64,000 nucleotides of DNA from Prosthecobacter debontii (GTDB lineage: Bacteria; Verrucomicrobiota; Verrucomicrobiia; Verrucomicrobiales; Verrucomicrobiaceae). Where the stretch lies: the NCBI RefSeq assembly GCF_900167535.1, contig NZ_FUYE01000001.1:248001-312000 (forward strand). Direction: 5' to 3'. Every line of letters begins with the position of its first letter. Position 1 is the first letter of the stretch. Shown here in pieces: positions 1-9,174 of this stretch. The notes below the pieces were generated by a model. The model searched no databases and was not told where the DNA came from. It saw only the letters and a list, made by a program, of their open reading frames with translations. The position numbers and the translations under genes are program-made.

Positions 1-1965
1 GTAAATCGTTGCCTGTCTTTTAGTTAGGCTGCACCAAGCTTTGACCTCGATCTTATCCGGAAGGTCCTGGATGATGCTCTTATCCGTTTTCATCCGGCGC
101 AGGATATAAGGCTGCACCAGCCTGCGCAGCGGCGCGTAACCTTCGCGACTCGCGGCACACTGCTTCACTACTTCCGCGAAAACCGAAGCAGGGCCTAACA
201 AGCCAGGATTCAAAAAATCAAACAGGCTCCAGAGATCGCCAGGACGGTTCTCCACCGGTGTGCCCGTGAGTGCAATGCGCGAGGGAGCCTGGAGGCGTTT
301 CACGGCCTGCGCGGCACCACTGCTCGGGTTTTTGATGGCCTGAGCTTCATCCAGAATCACCAAGCCCCATGCATGGGCTTGCCAGCTCTCCGTTCGCTGT
401 AGCAAGGTGTAGGTGGTGAGCATCACATCCATCCCCTGGAGCGTCCTTTGAGGTGCCTGAATGGCTTCATCCAAAGGCCCCCGGTCCACGGAGGAGGGGT
501 GTGCGATGAAGACCCGTAAGTCTGGAGCGAAACGAGCCATCTCCGCCTGCCAATTGCCAATCAAGGAAGCGGGCACGATCAGCAAGGTGGGAGCGAGTCT
601 CCGAGGCTGGCGCAGAAGCAGCAAAGCAATGACTTGGAGAGTCTTGCCGAGCCCCATATCATCAGCAAGACAAGCACCGAGACCGAGCTGCGTCATGAAA
701 TGCAACCATGATAAGCCCTGAGCTTGATAAGGGCGCAGCGTGGCTTGGAGATTCGTCGGTGCAGCGATGCATCCGGGGGACTTCAGCCTCTCTAGTACGT
801 CCGCCAATCCTTTCCCGGCGATCACCTGCGTCCAGTCTTGTAGCGTCTCCGCATCCACGGTTTCCTCCACCTCGGCTCGGGGCACGTATCGAGCCAGCAG
901 ACGCATGCCATCCAGGAAACCGATGAGCCCTTCACCCACGGCATTCTGCACCTTGCGCCAATGCTCCAGCACCTGATGCAGCTTTGCTCCATGAACCTCC
1001 ACCCAGCGTCCACGTAGAGACACGAGCCCCGTCTGTGCACTGAGTAGCTTCTCCCATTCCGCGTCCGTGAGCGGTTCGCCCTGGAGCGCGGCTTCCATCC
1101 GGAAGGAAAGCAAACCCCCTGCATGAAGCCCTGCACCATCGGTCGGAGCATCCAGCGTGATCTGCACCGTGGGTCGTGTGGCCTTGCCCTCCTTCCACCA
1201 ATCCGGCACCTTCACGACAATGCCGCTTTGTTGGAAAACGGCGGTGTCCTTCAGCCAGCGATAAGCTTCCTGAGGGTCCAGCGCCAGAGGCTGAAACAAG
1301 CGCCGCGTCTCCAGCCACTCTTTCAGCAAGGAGCTCTGCTCGGCCGCGATGCGCACAGGGCTCAGGAGGGCCTGCATGGCGGCTGCGTCCTTCTGCCCCG
1401 CATAGAGCTGCAAAGCCCGAGCCAACGGCAGGTGCTGGAGTTGCCCAGATGCTCCAAGCTTCTCGGCAAAGGTCGCCAGGAAGGCAAAAGGGCGCTGAGG
1501 ATCGGCCTTGTTTTCAGCCAGGTGAAAAGTGACCCGCCCCACGAGATGCCACGTCGTATTCCCTGCCTGAAGCCACCCCTCCAATCCTTCAGGATGCGCG
1601 GAGATCTGGGCCGTGACACTCTCCTGCAAGGCCCGCCAGACTTGGCTCAGCCACCCCGGAGTCAGGCACTCCGCACCTGGAAAAAGCGGAGCCGTCTGAA
1701 TGAGCTCCTGCCACACTTTCTCCTCCGGTGGAGGAAGCTGCTGCACATCACGCGCCCGGCAGAGACGGGTCAAAAACAGCCGAGAGACCTCCCTCAACCA
1801 GCGCCAGGGAGGCGTGAGCTCCGCCTGCAATAGCTCCGTGCCGAGAAGGATGCCCACAGCGCCCAGCCCAGCCTTCACCGTGGCGGCCAAACGCTTCTCC
1901 TCAGCCGTGGCTGCCTCCCCCTCGGTGAGGAGGTGGCCGTCAGGGGTGAGCACAGGCAGAAGCAT
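1..1965 (-). CDS. SNF2-family helicase/ATPase, 5' part (runs off window)
   Basis: The frame is open from ATG at 1965 to base 1 (655 codons), and an in-frame stop lies three codons upstream of that ATG. Roughly residues 1-420 form a long N-terminal region that may include the SNF2-associated (DUF3670-like) domain. ATPase lobe 1 follows, with Walker A DDMGLGKT (K about 441), Walker B DEAQAIKN (about 539) and motif III LTGTPVENRPGDLWSLFDFL. The gene is cut after NLPDK-like linker sequence, so helicase lobe 2 is outside the window. The family comprises double-stranded-DNA translocases of the RapA/HepA type. Cellular role is not evident from the neighbours; the gene is convergent with nothing and follows the sulfatase on the same strand. 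Confidence 0.9.
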   Translation of the reverse strand, partial: MLLPVLTPDGHLLTEGEAATAEEKRLAATVKAGLGAVGILLGTELLQAELTPPWRWLREVSRLFLTRLCRARDVQQLPPPEEKVWQELIQTAPLFPGAECLTPGWLSQVWRALQESVTAQISAHPEGLEGWLQAGNTTWHLVGRVTFHLAENKADPQRPFAFLATFAEKLGASGQLQHLPLARALQLYAGQKDAAAMQALLSPVRIAAEQSSLLKEWLETRRLFQPLALDPQEAYRWLKDTAVFQQSGIVVKVPDWWKEGKATRPTVQITLDAPTDGAGLHAGGLLSFRMEAALQGEPLTDAEWEKLLSAQTGLVSLRGRWVEVHGAKLHQVLEHWRKVQNAVGEGLIGFLDGMRLLARYVPRAEVEETVDAETLQDWTQVIAGKGLADVLERLKSPGCIAAPTNLQATLRPYQAQGLSWLHFMTQLGLGACLADDMGLGKTLQVIALLLLRQPRRLAPTLLIVPASLIGNWQAEMARFAPDLRVFIAHPSSVDRGPLDEAIQAPQRTLQGMDVMLTTYTLLQRTESWQAHAWGLVILDEAQAIKNPSSGAAQAVKRLQAPSRIALTGTPVENRPGDLWSLFDFLNPGLLGPASVFAEVVKQCAASREGYAPLRRLVQPYILRRMKTDKSIIQDLPDKIEVKAWCSLTKRQATIY

Positions 1966-2019
1966 GCCTGCCTAGTGGTCGAAAAACCAGGCCGGAGCAA
2001 GGCGGGAAGAGGTGTCTTC

Positions 2020-3459
2020 TCACTCGCCCCAGACCTTCGGTGCCGTGTAGTCTTTGGGCATCGGATTGCTCTTCGGTGGCAGAGCTTGAGCGGCCATCTC
2101 ATCCAGCTTGGCCTTCAGTTCGGCCACTTTCTCGGGATGGCTATCGGCGAGGTTATTCCCCTCGTAAGGATCATCGGCGAGGTTGAAGAGCTCGACCGTG
2201 TCTTTGCCCTTGCTGGCAGGGGCCTTCTTCGCTTTGGCCTTCCCTTTGCCTTGACCTTTCCCCTTACCCTTACCCTTACCTTTCGGTTGGGCCCCTCCAT
2301 CTTCGCTCTCTTCCCCGGCGAAGTTGCTGCCATTGATCACCAGCTTCCAGTCTCCCATGCGGATGGCTCCGTTGTTAGGGGTCGTGTTATAAAGGATCGT
2401 GTCATGCGGAGAGGCCGCACCTTCGGTGATGGCAGGCCAGGCGTCCTTGCCATCCAGAGGCAGCTTTTGCTCCGCCGAAGCCCCTGCCAGCTTCAGCAAG
2501 GTCGGATACCAGTCCACGATGTGGAGCGGTGCCTTGACCACACTGCCTGCCTGGATTTTCCCCTGCCAAGTCGCAAAGGCCACCACACGAGTGCCGCCTT
2601 CATACAGGGTGCCTTTGCCCGCGCGAATGGGTCCGTTATCCGTGATAACACCCGGGCTTGGGCCCCCATTGTCACTGCTGAAGATGAAGAGCGTGTTATC
2701 CCGGATCCCCGCTTCATCCACCGCTGCGCTGATCTTACCTACGGCCTCATCCATGCAGGTCAGCATCCCCGCATAGATGGCGCGGTTGCCTTTCAGATGG
2801 GCATAGGGTTTCACATACTCCTCCGGCACCTGCCAAGGGCTATGCACTGCATTGAAAGGCACATAGAGGAAAAGGGGCTTGTCCTTATCCCGCTCACGGA
2901 TCACGCGCGCCGCATCCTCCCCCAGCAGATGGGTGGAGTAGCCCTTGTCATCACTGCGGTGGTCATTGCGATGCCAGTCATGCCCGCCATCCCGCTCCAG
3001 CTTGAAGTAATCGATGGCCCCATTGTAGTGCCCATACTGCTGATCAAACCCCCGCTGAGTGGGCAGATACTCGCGAGTGACGAATCCCAGGTGCCACTTG
3101 CCGACGATGGCGGTTTGATACCCTACCTCCTTCAGCGCCTGAGGCAGCAACCGCTCGGAAAGGTCGAGGCCATAGTTCGCCCAAGGGCGGATCACCCCGA
3201 CTTGTAGACCTTGGCGCATCGGATACCGCCCCGTCATCAGCGCCGCCCGCGTGGGACTACACACAGGCTGCACGTAAAACTGATCCAGCAGAGCGCCTGC
3301 CTTAGCCAGCTTATCCAGATGCGGCGTGGCGATCTCTCCTCCCATGAAGCCGCAGTCGGCCCGCCCTAGGTCATCCGCCAAGATAAAAACGATGTTCGGC
3401 TTCGGTGCCTCCGCGTGCAGACCCACCACCGCGGCTAAAAAGAGGAAAAGGCGTTTCAT
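2020..3459 (-). CDS. Secreted arylsulfatase-type sulfatase
   Basis: Predicted 479-aa formylglycine-dependent sulfatase. It has a signal peptide (residues 1-16, [16 protein letters not shown]), the metal-binding ADDLG around residue 28-32, and the C-x-P-x-R maturation motif CSPTR with Cys67 as the residue expected to become formylglycine. GKWHLG and the SSDNGG metal site follow. The start at 3459 was chosen because it gives the signal peptide; the open frame extends further upstream only as antisense of argG. The C-terminal part carries a Lys/Gly run encoded by a hexanucleotide repeat. The protein should remove sulfate esters from polysaccharide or other substrates outside the cytoplasm; the substrate cannot be told from sequence. 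Confidence 0.92.
   Translation of the reverse strand: MKRLFLFLAAVVGLHAEAPKPNIVFILADDLGRADCGFMGGEIATPHLDKLAKAGALLDQFYVQPVCSPTRAALMTGRYPMRQGLQVGVIRPWANYGLDLSERLLPQALKEVGYQTAIVGKWHLGFVTREYLPTQRGFDQQYGHYNGAIDYFKLERDGGHDWHRNDHRSDDKGYSTHLLGEDAARVIRERDKDKPLFLYVPFNAVHSPWQVPEEYVKPYAHLKGNRAIYAGMLTCMDEAVGKISAAVDEAGIRDNTLFIFSSDNGGPSPGVITDNGPIRAGKGTLYEGGTRVVAFATWQGKIQAGSVVKAPLHIVDWYPTLLKLAGASAEQKLPLDGKDAWPAITEGAASPHDTILYNTTPNNGAIRMGDWKLVINGSNFAGEESEDGGAQPKGKGKGKGKGQGKGKAKAKKAPASKGKDTVELFNLADDPYEGNNLADSHPEKVAELKAKLDEMAAQALPPKSNPMPKDYTAPKVWGE
2261..2280. repeat. CCCTTA hexanucleotide microsatellite inside sulfatase gene
   Basis: Three full CCCTTA units plus two bases (read GGGTAA on the coding strand). They encode alternating Gly-Lys in the C-terminal low-complexity region of the sulfatase. 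Imperfect units continue on both sides. A six-base unit keeps the frame when it expands or contracts. Confidence 0.8.
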
Positions 3460-3549
3460 GGCCCGCTGAAACGACCGGATTTTCCCCCGCCTTTCTCTCC
3501 ATTCGACAATCCCGCTGAACTGGTTATTCTCCGTATTCCCCATCCACAC

Positions 3550-4794
3550 ATGAAAAAGAAAATCGTCCTCGCCTACTCCGGCGGCCTCGACACCTCCGTC
3601 CTGCTCTCCTGGATCAAAGAAACCTATGATGCTGAAGTCATCGCTTTCTGCGCGAACATCGGTCAGGACGATGAACTCAAAGGTCTGAACGCCAAAGCCA
3701 AGAAGACCGGCGCTCTGAAGATCTACGTGGATGACCTCCAGGAGGAATTCGCCAAGGACTTCATCTTCCCCATGATGCAGGCCGGGGCCATCTATGAGGG
3801 CCAGTATTTCCTCGGCACCTCCATCGCCCGCCCTCTCATCGCCAAGCGCATGGTGGAGATCGCCAAGGCTGAAGGTGCCACCGCTATCGGCCACGGTGCT
3901 ACTGGCAAAGGCAACGATCAGGTCCGTTTCGAGCTCACCACCGCCGCGCTGGCTCCTGACCTCGAAATCATCGCCCCCTGGCGCGACGAGCGTTTCCGCA
4001 CCCAGTTTCCGGGCCGTGCTGAAATGATCGCCTACTGCGAAGAGAAAAAGATTCCCATCCAGGCCAGCGCGAAGAAGCCCTTCTCCATGGACCGCAACCT
4101 ACTCCACATCAGCTACGAGGCCGGTATCCTGGAGGACCCTTGGTTCAACGCCGGTGACGTCAAGTATCGCGACTACTTCACCACCCTCTCAGTGTTCCCT
4201 GAAGACGCCCCGGACAAGGCCGAATACGTCGTGCTCGACTTTGATAAAGGCAACTGTGTGGCCGTGAACAGCAAGCCCATGAACCCACTCCAGGTCATGA
4301 AAGCGCTGAACAAGCTCGGCGGTAAGCACGGCGTGGGCCGTGTGGACATGGTGGAAAACCGCTTCGTCGGCATGAAGAGCCGCGGTGTCTATGAAACCCC
4401 CGGTGGTGCCATCCTCCACTTCGCCCATCGCCAGATCGAGTCCCTCACCATGGACCGCGAAGTCATGCACCTGCGTGACAGCCTCATCCCTGAGTATGCC
4501 AAGCTCGTCTACAACGGCTTCTGGTATGCCCCTGAGCGTCTCGCCCTCCAGGCCCTCGTCACTGAGAGCCAGAAGAACGTCTCCGGCACCGTCCGTGTGA
4601 AGCTGTATAAAGGCGGCATCCACGCTGCGGGCCGTCAGTCCCAGTTCAGCCTCTACAACCCGCACATCGCCACGATGGAAGCGGACCCGACCAAGGCCTA
4701 CAACCAGGACGACGCCACCGGCTTCATCCATCTGAATGGCCTGCGCCTCCGCGTGAATTCCCAGGTCAACGGACCTGCCAACATCGGTGGTTAA
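3550..4794 (+). CDS. argG: Argininosuccinate synthase
   Basis: This 414-aa protein joins citrulline and aspartate with ATP to form argininosuccinate, the penultimate step of arginine synthesis, in the cytoplasm. The N-terminal PP-loop AYSGGLDTS (residues 8-16) and the [16 protein letters not shown] block are diagnostic, and the length is normal for the family. The ATG at 3550 fits the conserved [12 protein letters not shown] start. It is divergent from the sulfatase gene with about 90 bp between them. It stands alone and is followed by a clear intrinsic terminator, so it is probably monocistronic. Confidence 0.97.
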   Translation: MKKKIVLAYSGGLDTSVLLSWIKETYDAEVIAFCANIGQDDELKGLNAKAKKTGALKIYVDDLQEEFAKDFIFPMMQAGAIYEGQYFLGTSIARPLIAKRMVEIAKAEGATAIGHGATGKGNDQVRFELTTAALAPDLEIIAPWRDERFRTQFPGRAEMIAYCEEKKIPIQASAKKPFSMDRNLLHISYEAGILEDPWFNAGDVKYRDYFTTLSVFPEDAPDKAEYVVLDFDKGNCVAVNSKPMNPLQVMKALNKLGGKHGVGRVDMVENRFVGMKSRGVYETPGGAILHFAHRQIESLTMDREVMHLRDSLIPEYAKLVYNGFWYAPERLALQALVTESQKNVSGTVRVKLYKGGIHAAGRQSQFSLYNPHIATMEADPTKAYNQDDATGFIHLNGLRLRVNSQVNGPANIGG

Positions 4795-4831
4795 TTGGTT
4801 TACAGGCTGAACGTTCATTCCGTCTACATCC

Positions 4832-4863
4832 AGCCCGGAAGCCGTCAGGTTTCCGGGCTTTTT
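4832..4863 (+). terminator. Rho-independent terminator of argG
   Basis: Perfect 9-bp stem AGCCCGGAA/TTCCGGGCT (4832-4840 and 4851-4859) with a 10-base loop, followed directly by a T run. It lies 37 bp after the argG stop. Confidence 0.9.
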
Positions 4864-5161
4864 CGTGTTCTTGGTGTGATGGTTAGGCTTCGACGTCCAT
4901 GTCGGCCTTGCACCCTGTGTTCCCTTTTGCGATCGTTTGTAGACGTTTTGCATTTTGTCTACAGGCTCGCCCAAGACATCCCCACCTCCTTGTTAGCCAA
5001 GGTTTCCTAAACGTACCAAACCGGAAATGGATGAGCTCAAGATCTAAAAAAACAGGTTCCAGACTCTGTTCAAGGCGTGAAGGCTTCTAGCCCTGACATG
5101 AGGCCAAGATGGCCTCACACCTTGCTGGATGTTTCCACCACCTTGTGCCAAAGCTCCTGGC
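4864..5161. other. Gene-free interval with one hairpin
   Basis: No convincing ORF. The only structure noticed is a perfect 7-bp hairpin TGAGGCC-AAGAT-GGCCTCA at 5099-5117, without a T run, about 45 bp before the acetyltransferase start. It may belong to that gene's leader. Confidence 0.5.
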
Positions 5162-5779
5162 ATGTCCTTCGATCCCCAGCGCGAGCTTTCCTTCCTCTTG
5201 CGGGATGGCACGCCTTTGGCGGTGCGTTCCATTCGCCCCGAGGATCGGGATTTCATCACGGAGGCGTTTCGCAGGCTGTCGCCAGAGTCGCGTTACTTTC
5301 GGTTTTGGACCCGTGTGCGGGAACTCAATCCCCGTTTGATCGAAGAGCTCTGCTCACCAGATCAGAAGGACCATGTGGCCTGGGTGGCACGGCATCAGAC
5401 GCGTGAAGATATCCCCGGTGTCGGAGGCGCATCGTTTTGGCGCTTGAAGGACGATCCGACGGCTGCGGAAGTGTCCTTCACCGTGGCGGATGAGTTTCAG
5501 GGGCTGGGCGTGGGCACCTTACTATTGGCTTTGCTTTGGGAGCATGCGCTGACCTTGGGCATTCAGCGGTTGGTGGGGCATGTGCTGCACGAAAACATCA
5601 CCATGCGGGCCTGGTGGGATGCCTTGGGGGCGATGGAGCAAGAGGCACCTCGGCATTGGCAGACGACTCTGATTTTGGATGAATCCCTGCTGGAAAACAA
5701 TCATGCAGGCGACCATCTGCGCGAGCGCTTGGCTCAGGTCAGGAAGAGCATGAATGAAGAAATCACTTTGAAGGATTGA
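5162..5779 (+). CDS. GNAT-family N-acetyltransferase
   Basis: Single GNAT domain of 205 aa from ATG 5162. An in-frame ATG at 5129 would add 11 residues unlike the family. The acetyl-CoA loop FQGLGVGTLLL is at about 112-122, and the N-terminal block (DGTPLAVRSIRPEDRDFI, then RYFRFW) resembles the catalytic domain of bacterial protein-lysine acetyltransferases of the PatZ/Pat type, here without the CoA-ligase-like part. The acceptor is therefore unknown. The GntP-type permease gene starts 36 bp downstream on the same strand and may be cotranscribed. Confidence 0.85.
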   Translation: MSFDPQRELSFLLRDGTPLAVRSIRPEDRDFITEAFRRLSPESRYFRFWTRVRELNPRLIEELCSPDQKDHVAWVARHQTREDIPGVGGASFWRLKDDPTAAEVSFTVADEFQGLGVGTLLLALLWEHALTLGIQRLVGHVLHENITMRAWWDALGAMEQEAPRHWQTTLILDESLLENNHAGDHLRERLAQVRKSMNEEITLKD

Positions 5780-5815
5780 CCCTCAGGTGCGTTTCTGTCT
5801 TTTTCTCTTCTTATT

Positions 5816-7147
5816 GTGACTCCCGAATCTCTCAACCTGCTCTATCTTTCCACAGCCTCGGTGGCTGTTTTGATCATCCTCATTGCCTGGGCGCGCATGA
5901 ATGCGTTTTTGGCCCTGCTGCTGGCTTCGATCGTCATGGGTTTAGGCTCGGGGATGGACCCGGTGAAGATGGTGAAAGCCTTTGAAAGCGGTATGGGCGG
6001 CACGTTGGGCGGGATTGCCGGTGTGCTGGGCCTGGGCACGATTCTAGGCGGTCTCTTGGCTGCCTCGGGTGGCGCGGAGGTGCTGGCGAAGGCGTTGATC
6101 CGTTTGTTTGGCCCGAAGCGGGTTCACTGGTGCCTGATGGTGCTGGGCCTGTGCATCGGTCTGACCACATGGTTTGCCGTGGGTTTGGTGATGCTGGTGC
6201 CGATTTTGATCACCCTGGCTCGTGAGACGAAGGAGCCTTTCTTGAAGCTGGCGATTCCCATGCTGGCGGTGCTGTCCATCATGCACGGTGTTATGCCTCC
6301 GCATCCGGGGCCCGTGGTAGCCTTGCAGGCGCTGAATGCTGATCTCGGGAAAGTAATGCTGTGGGGCTTGCTCGCCGCTGTGCCTGTGGCGGCGATTTCG
6401 GGCCCGATTTTCGCGAGTTGGGTGGTGCCTCGGGTGACGGTGACAACTCCTGAATTGCCCCCCGTGGACCCAGTGGTTGCAGCACGTGCCAAGCCTTCCT
6501 TGGGTGTGACCGTGGCGGTGCTTGTGGTGCCGATCCTGCTGCTCATGACCCAGACGGTGGCGGAACTTCTGGAAGAAGATCCCAATCACCCGATTCGTCA
6601 GATCGCTTCCGTGATTGGTAATCCGACCTTGGCCTTGGGCCTCTCGGTGATCTTTGCAGGCATCGTTTTCCGCTTCTCACGCTCAGAGTCCCTGAAGATC
6701 GGTGAAAAAGCCATTGCAGCCGTGGGCATGACCCTTTTGGTCGTCGGTGGTGGCGGTGGATTCAAAGGCGTGCTGGAAGCCAGCGGTGCTGCCGGAGCGA
6801 TTGGGGATATGGCCGAGGCGGCGCATCTACCACCTCTTGTCTTCGGTTGGGTCTGCGCGGCTCTAGTGCGCGTGGCCACAGGTTCGGCCACGGTGGCGAT
6901 CACCACCGCTAGCGGCTTGGTCGCTCCTTTGGTGATTGGTAATCCAGATGTGAACCCCGAGCTCGTCGTCGTCGGCATTGGCTGTGGATCACTGTTCCTT
7001 TCACACCTGAATGACGCGGGTTTCTGGATTGTGAAGGAACTCCTCGGCATGACCGTTGCGCAGACGCTGCGTACCTGGACGGTGACAGAGACACTCGTGG
7101 GCATCACCGGTCTGTTCGTCGCCTGGGGCTTGGATTTGGTGTTCTAA
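5816..7147 (+). CDS. GntP-family gluconate-type permease
   Basis: A 443-aa hydrophobic protein with about 12 membrane segments, beginning at GTG 5816. It shows the hallmarks of the gluconate:H+ symporter family (GntP): AVLSIMHGVMPPHPGPV in the middle, ATGSATVAITTASG, and SHLNDAGFWIVKE near the C-terminus. Members import gluconate, hydroxy acids or related sugar acids across the inner membrane. No sugar-acid kinase or dehydratase is adjacent, so the substrate is undetermined. The upstream neighbour is the acetyltransferase gene. Confidence 0.92.
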   Translation: MTPESLNLLYLSTASVAVLIILIAWARMNAFLALLLASIVMGLGSGMDPVKMVKAFESGMGGTLGGIAGVLGLGTILGGLLAASGGAEVLAKALIRLFGPKRVHWCLMVLGLCIGLTTWFAVGLVMLVPILITLARETKEPFLKLAIPMLAVLSIMHGVMPPHPGPVVALQALNADLGKVMLWGLLAAVPVAAISGPIFASWVVPRVTVTTPELPPVDPVVAARAKPSLGVTVAVLVVPILLLMTQTVAELLEEDPNHPIRQIASVIGNPTLALGLSVIFAGIVFRFSRSESLKIGEKAIAAVGMTLLVVGGGGGFKGVLEASGAAGAIGDMAEAAHLPPLVFGWVCAALVRVATGSATVAITTASGLVAPLVIGNPDVNPELVVVGIGCGSLFLSHLNDAGFWIVKELLGMTVAQTLRTWTVTETLVGITGLFVAWGLDLVF

Positions 7148-7224
7148 TCGGAGCAGGTCAAGCCACCGCCAAAGCCGCGCATTTGCGCCACAGCATCGCA
7201 TGTAAGAAAGGCGATGGGTGGTGC

Positions 7225-7509
7225 ATGACTCGAAGAATCGATTTTGGCGAACACGCACATCGTTGCCTGTTTAGGAACGACTGTGTCCAAGCCCATCTCC
7301 TGGGGCTGAAACCTGACTGCCGGTGTTTCGAGGCCTGTTTCCCGGCGAGCACGACCGTCATCGTCACCTTCGGAGAAGCCAGCGTGCGCATCCCCGGCTG
7401 CGAGCGCGAGCTGCGGGCCGGAGATCAGCTCGATGTGCCTCAGTGCAGCCCTCTGCGTTTGTTCACGTCCAGCGAGGCGGACGTCATGCTGCTGCTGAAA
7501 GCGGCATGA
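7225..7509 (+). CDS. Small cupin-like protein
   Basis: A 94-aa cytoplasmic protein starting at ATG 7225; a TTG 42 bp upstream is a less likely alternative. The pattern G-x-V-x-I-P at TFGEASVRIPGCEREL, then RAGDQLDVP and a final hydrophobic strand (DVMLLLKA), looks like a single small beta-barrel of the cupin type, though the metal-binding His motif is not clear. No function can be assigned. It lies between the GntP permease and the YHS-domain gene. Confidence 0.55.
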   Translation: MTRRIDFGEHAHRCLFRNDCVQAHLLGLKPDCRCFEACFPASTTVIVTFGEASVRIPGCERELRAGDQLDVPQCSPLRLFTSSEADVMLLLKAA

Positions 7510-7595
7510 AGGGCAGGGAATGGCAAGCGACCATCAAAGCCTGACAAGTGGGGGCATTCAGATAGCGGCATTCCGTCTTATATCATCCCCTTACC

Positions 7596-8066
7596 ATGAA
7601 CTTGCCTAACCAATTCCGACTTCTCCTCTCCTTGCTCTTAGCCTTAGCTCCTGTGCAGGCCGAGGAGCCAGCCAATCCAACCTGCCCGATCATGACGGAG
7701 GACGAAGCCGATGTGGAAGCGAAGGTCAGCTATCAAGGGCACGACATCTTCTTCTGCTGCAGTCCCTGTGTGAAGCAGTTTAAAAAAGAGCCGGACTACT
7801 ACGTGGCTTTGTTTCAGATCATGAAAAGCGTGCCTGCGGTGCAGGCGGTCAAGGTGCCGGGAGACATCCATCTTCTTGAGCAACGCTTCTGTCCATTCAG
7901 CGACAAACGTCTCGTCGGTCCTGCCTCTCCCTCCGTGGAATACAAAGGCGTGAAGGTGTATTTCTCCAAACCTGGCCACCTGAAAACCTGGGAGGCTGAT
8001 CCTGATAAATACGCCAAGGAAGCCTATGCCAAAGGTCTGCTGCCTCAGCTGAAAGGTAAAATCTAA
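7596..8066 (+). CDS. Secreted protein with YHS-type metal-binding domain, second copy degenerate
   Basis: 156 aa with a signal peptide (about 1-22). The first domain carries CPIM (C30) and FFCCSPCVKQF (C54, C55, C58), typical of YHS/TRASH-like heavy-metal domains. The second half repeats the fold (RFCPFSDK with C99, then VEYKGVKVYFSKPGHLKTWEADPDKY) but lacks the CC pair. Proteins of this kind bind soft metals such as copper outside the cytoplasm; that role is inferred here. It is followed 32 bp later by a DUF4198-like secreted protein, so the two probably form a small metal-related operon. Confidence 0.82.
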   Translation: MNLPNQFRLLLSLLLALAPVQAEEPANPTCPIMTEDEADVEAKVSYQGHDIFFCCSPCVKQFKKEPDYYVALFQIMKSVPAVQAVKVPGDIHLLEQRFCPFSDKRLVGPASPSVEYKGVKVYFSKPGHLKTWEADPDKYAKEAYAKGLLPQLKGKI

Positions 8067-8098
8067 TCTCCCTTCGCCTAACTATAGATTTATTACAT

Positions 8099-8779
8099 AT
8101 GATGCGTTCACTCATCGCGACTTTCGCCTTTGCTCTTGTCTGCCTGACGGCCAGCGTTTCCTCGGCCCATTCGGTTTGGATCGAAGCTCTTCCTGACGGC
8201 CAGCTTTGCATTCGCTTCGCCGAGTGGGGGGAGGAGTTTGAAACCTCACCTGGACACTTGGATTCCTTTACTCAGGTCAGCGGCTGGGCCGTCGGTGAAA
8301 AAGGGGCTCCATCGGTCTTCGAGATCGTGAAGAAAAGCGATCACTTTTTGTTAACTGGGTCTACCTCTGACAAGCCTGCTTTCGGTCAGGCTCCCTTTGT
8401 AGTGCGCAAGCTCCATGAGGATAAGCCTGCCCGCGCTCCCATCTTCTACTGCCGCTGGCAGCCCGAGGGCGGGGGTGCAGGGACCCCGGCCATGACCCTG
8501 GACATCGTGCCGACGGGTCAACCTGGCGAGGCTCGTGTCTATTTCCGTGGCAAACCGCTGCCCGACCTTGAAGTCGGTCTGCATCCACCCGCCTCCGATG
8601 AGATCAAGCTGAAAACCGATGCAGAAGGGTATGTGAGAGTGGAGGATCTGTCGAAGGCTGGACCTTACCTGCTCACCGTGGCTCGTTATTCCGAGGATCT
8701 GCCCGGCTACTTTTTGGGTGTGCCCTTTGCCATCACCAGCCACAGTGCCTCGCTGTATTGGACGGTGTCCAAGAAGTGA
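8099..8779 (+). CDS. Secreted DUF4198-like protein (putative metal-uptake accessory)
   Basis: 226 aa with a signal peptide ending near SSAHSVWIEA; the mature protein then begins with a histidine, as DUF4198/NikM-like proteins often do. A C-terminal Ig-like beta region (GEARVYFRGKPLPDLEVGL, TDAEGYVRVEDLSKAGPYLL) matches the carboxypeptidase-regulatory-like fold of that group. Family members sit next to nickel/cobalt or copper uptake genes; the direct metal is not evident. Two adjacent ATG codons (8099, 8102) are possible starts. Probably cotranscribed with the YHS gene. Confidence 0.7.
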   Translation: MMRSLIATFAFALVCLTASVSSAHSVWIEALPDGQLCIRFAEWGEEFETSPGHLDSFTQVSGWAVGEKGAPSVFEIVKKSDHFLLTGSTSDKPAFGQAPFVVRKLHEDKPARAPIFYCRWQPEGGGAGTPAMTLDIVPTGQPGEARVYFRGKPLPDLEVGLHPPASDEIKLKTDAEGYVRVEDLSKAGPYLLTVARYSEDLPGYFLGVPFAITSHSASLYWTVSKK

Positions 8780-8790
8780 TCCGTGTTTCG

Positions 8791-8814
8791 GAGTGCGGAA
8801 TAAATTCCGTGCTC
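8791..8814. repeat. Hairpin between convergent genes
   Basis: GAGTGCGGAAT and ATTCCGTGCTC pair along 11 positions, two of them G-U, with a very short AA centre. It lies between the stop of the DUF4198 gene and the stop of the convergent membrane protein gene. Without a T run it is only a possible bidirectional terminator. Confidence 0.4.
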
Positions 8815-8836
8815 TTGGGCCACTGCTGAATGCACC

Positions 8837-9091
8837 CTACAAAGCAAACGCAAAGAACGCGAACACGCAGAGCATCCCCCACCAGAGCACCCAGGTCTGC
8901 ATGCGCCCGTAGTCACGTCCGCCGCTGGTGTCGCTAGGGATTTCGTCATCGAAGCCAAACAGACGCACCTGGTGCTTCCAGAAATAATAACCGAGAGCCA
9001 GAGTGCCTGCGACACAGATGAAGGCGAGCACCTTGAAAGGAAACAGATCTTCACGGCTGAGCGTCATGGCGGCGATGAGTTCGAGGTTCAT
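8837..9091 (-). CDS. Small two-helix membrane protein, unknown
   Basis: 84 aa with two predicted membrane helices (FKVLAFICVAGTLALGYYFW and TWVLWWGMLCVFAFFAFAL) joined by a polar loop with DDEIPSDTSGGRD. No family recognised. Codon use resembles neighbours and the frame is complete with ATG at 9091. It is the gene downstream of the MocR-type regulator on the minus strand, after about 80 bp. Confidence 0.55.
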   Translation of the reverse strand: MNLELIAAMTLSREDLFPFKVLAFICVAGTLALGYYFWKHQVRLFGFDDEIPSDTSGGRDYGRMQTWVLWWGMLCVFAFFAFAL

Positions 9092-9174
9092 GCTCGGAAT
9101 GTGTGGCTAAGCCAACCCTGCCACCAGATACAGATAGCTCGGTTCAGAGCATGCACAGATGGATCTGTATCCGA

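Noticed and set aside
3460..3894. Upstream extension of the first sulfatase on the minus strand
   Set aside because: The extra frame is antisense to argG and removes the N-terminal signal peptide.
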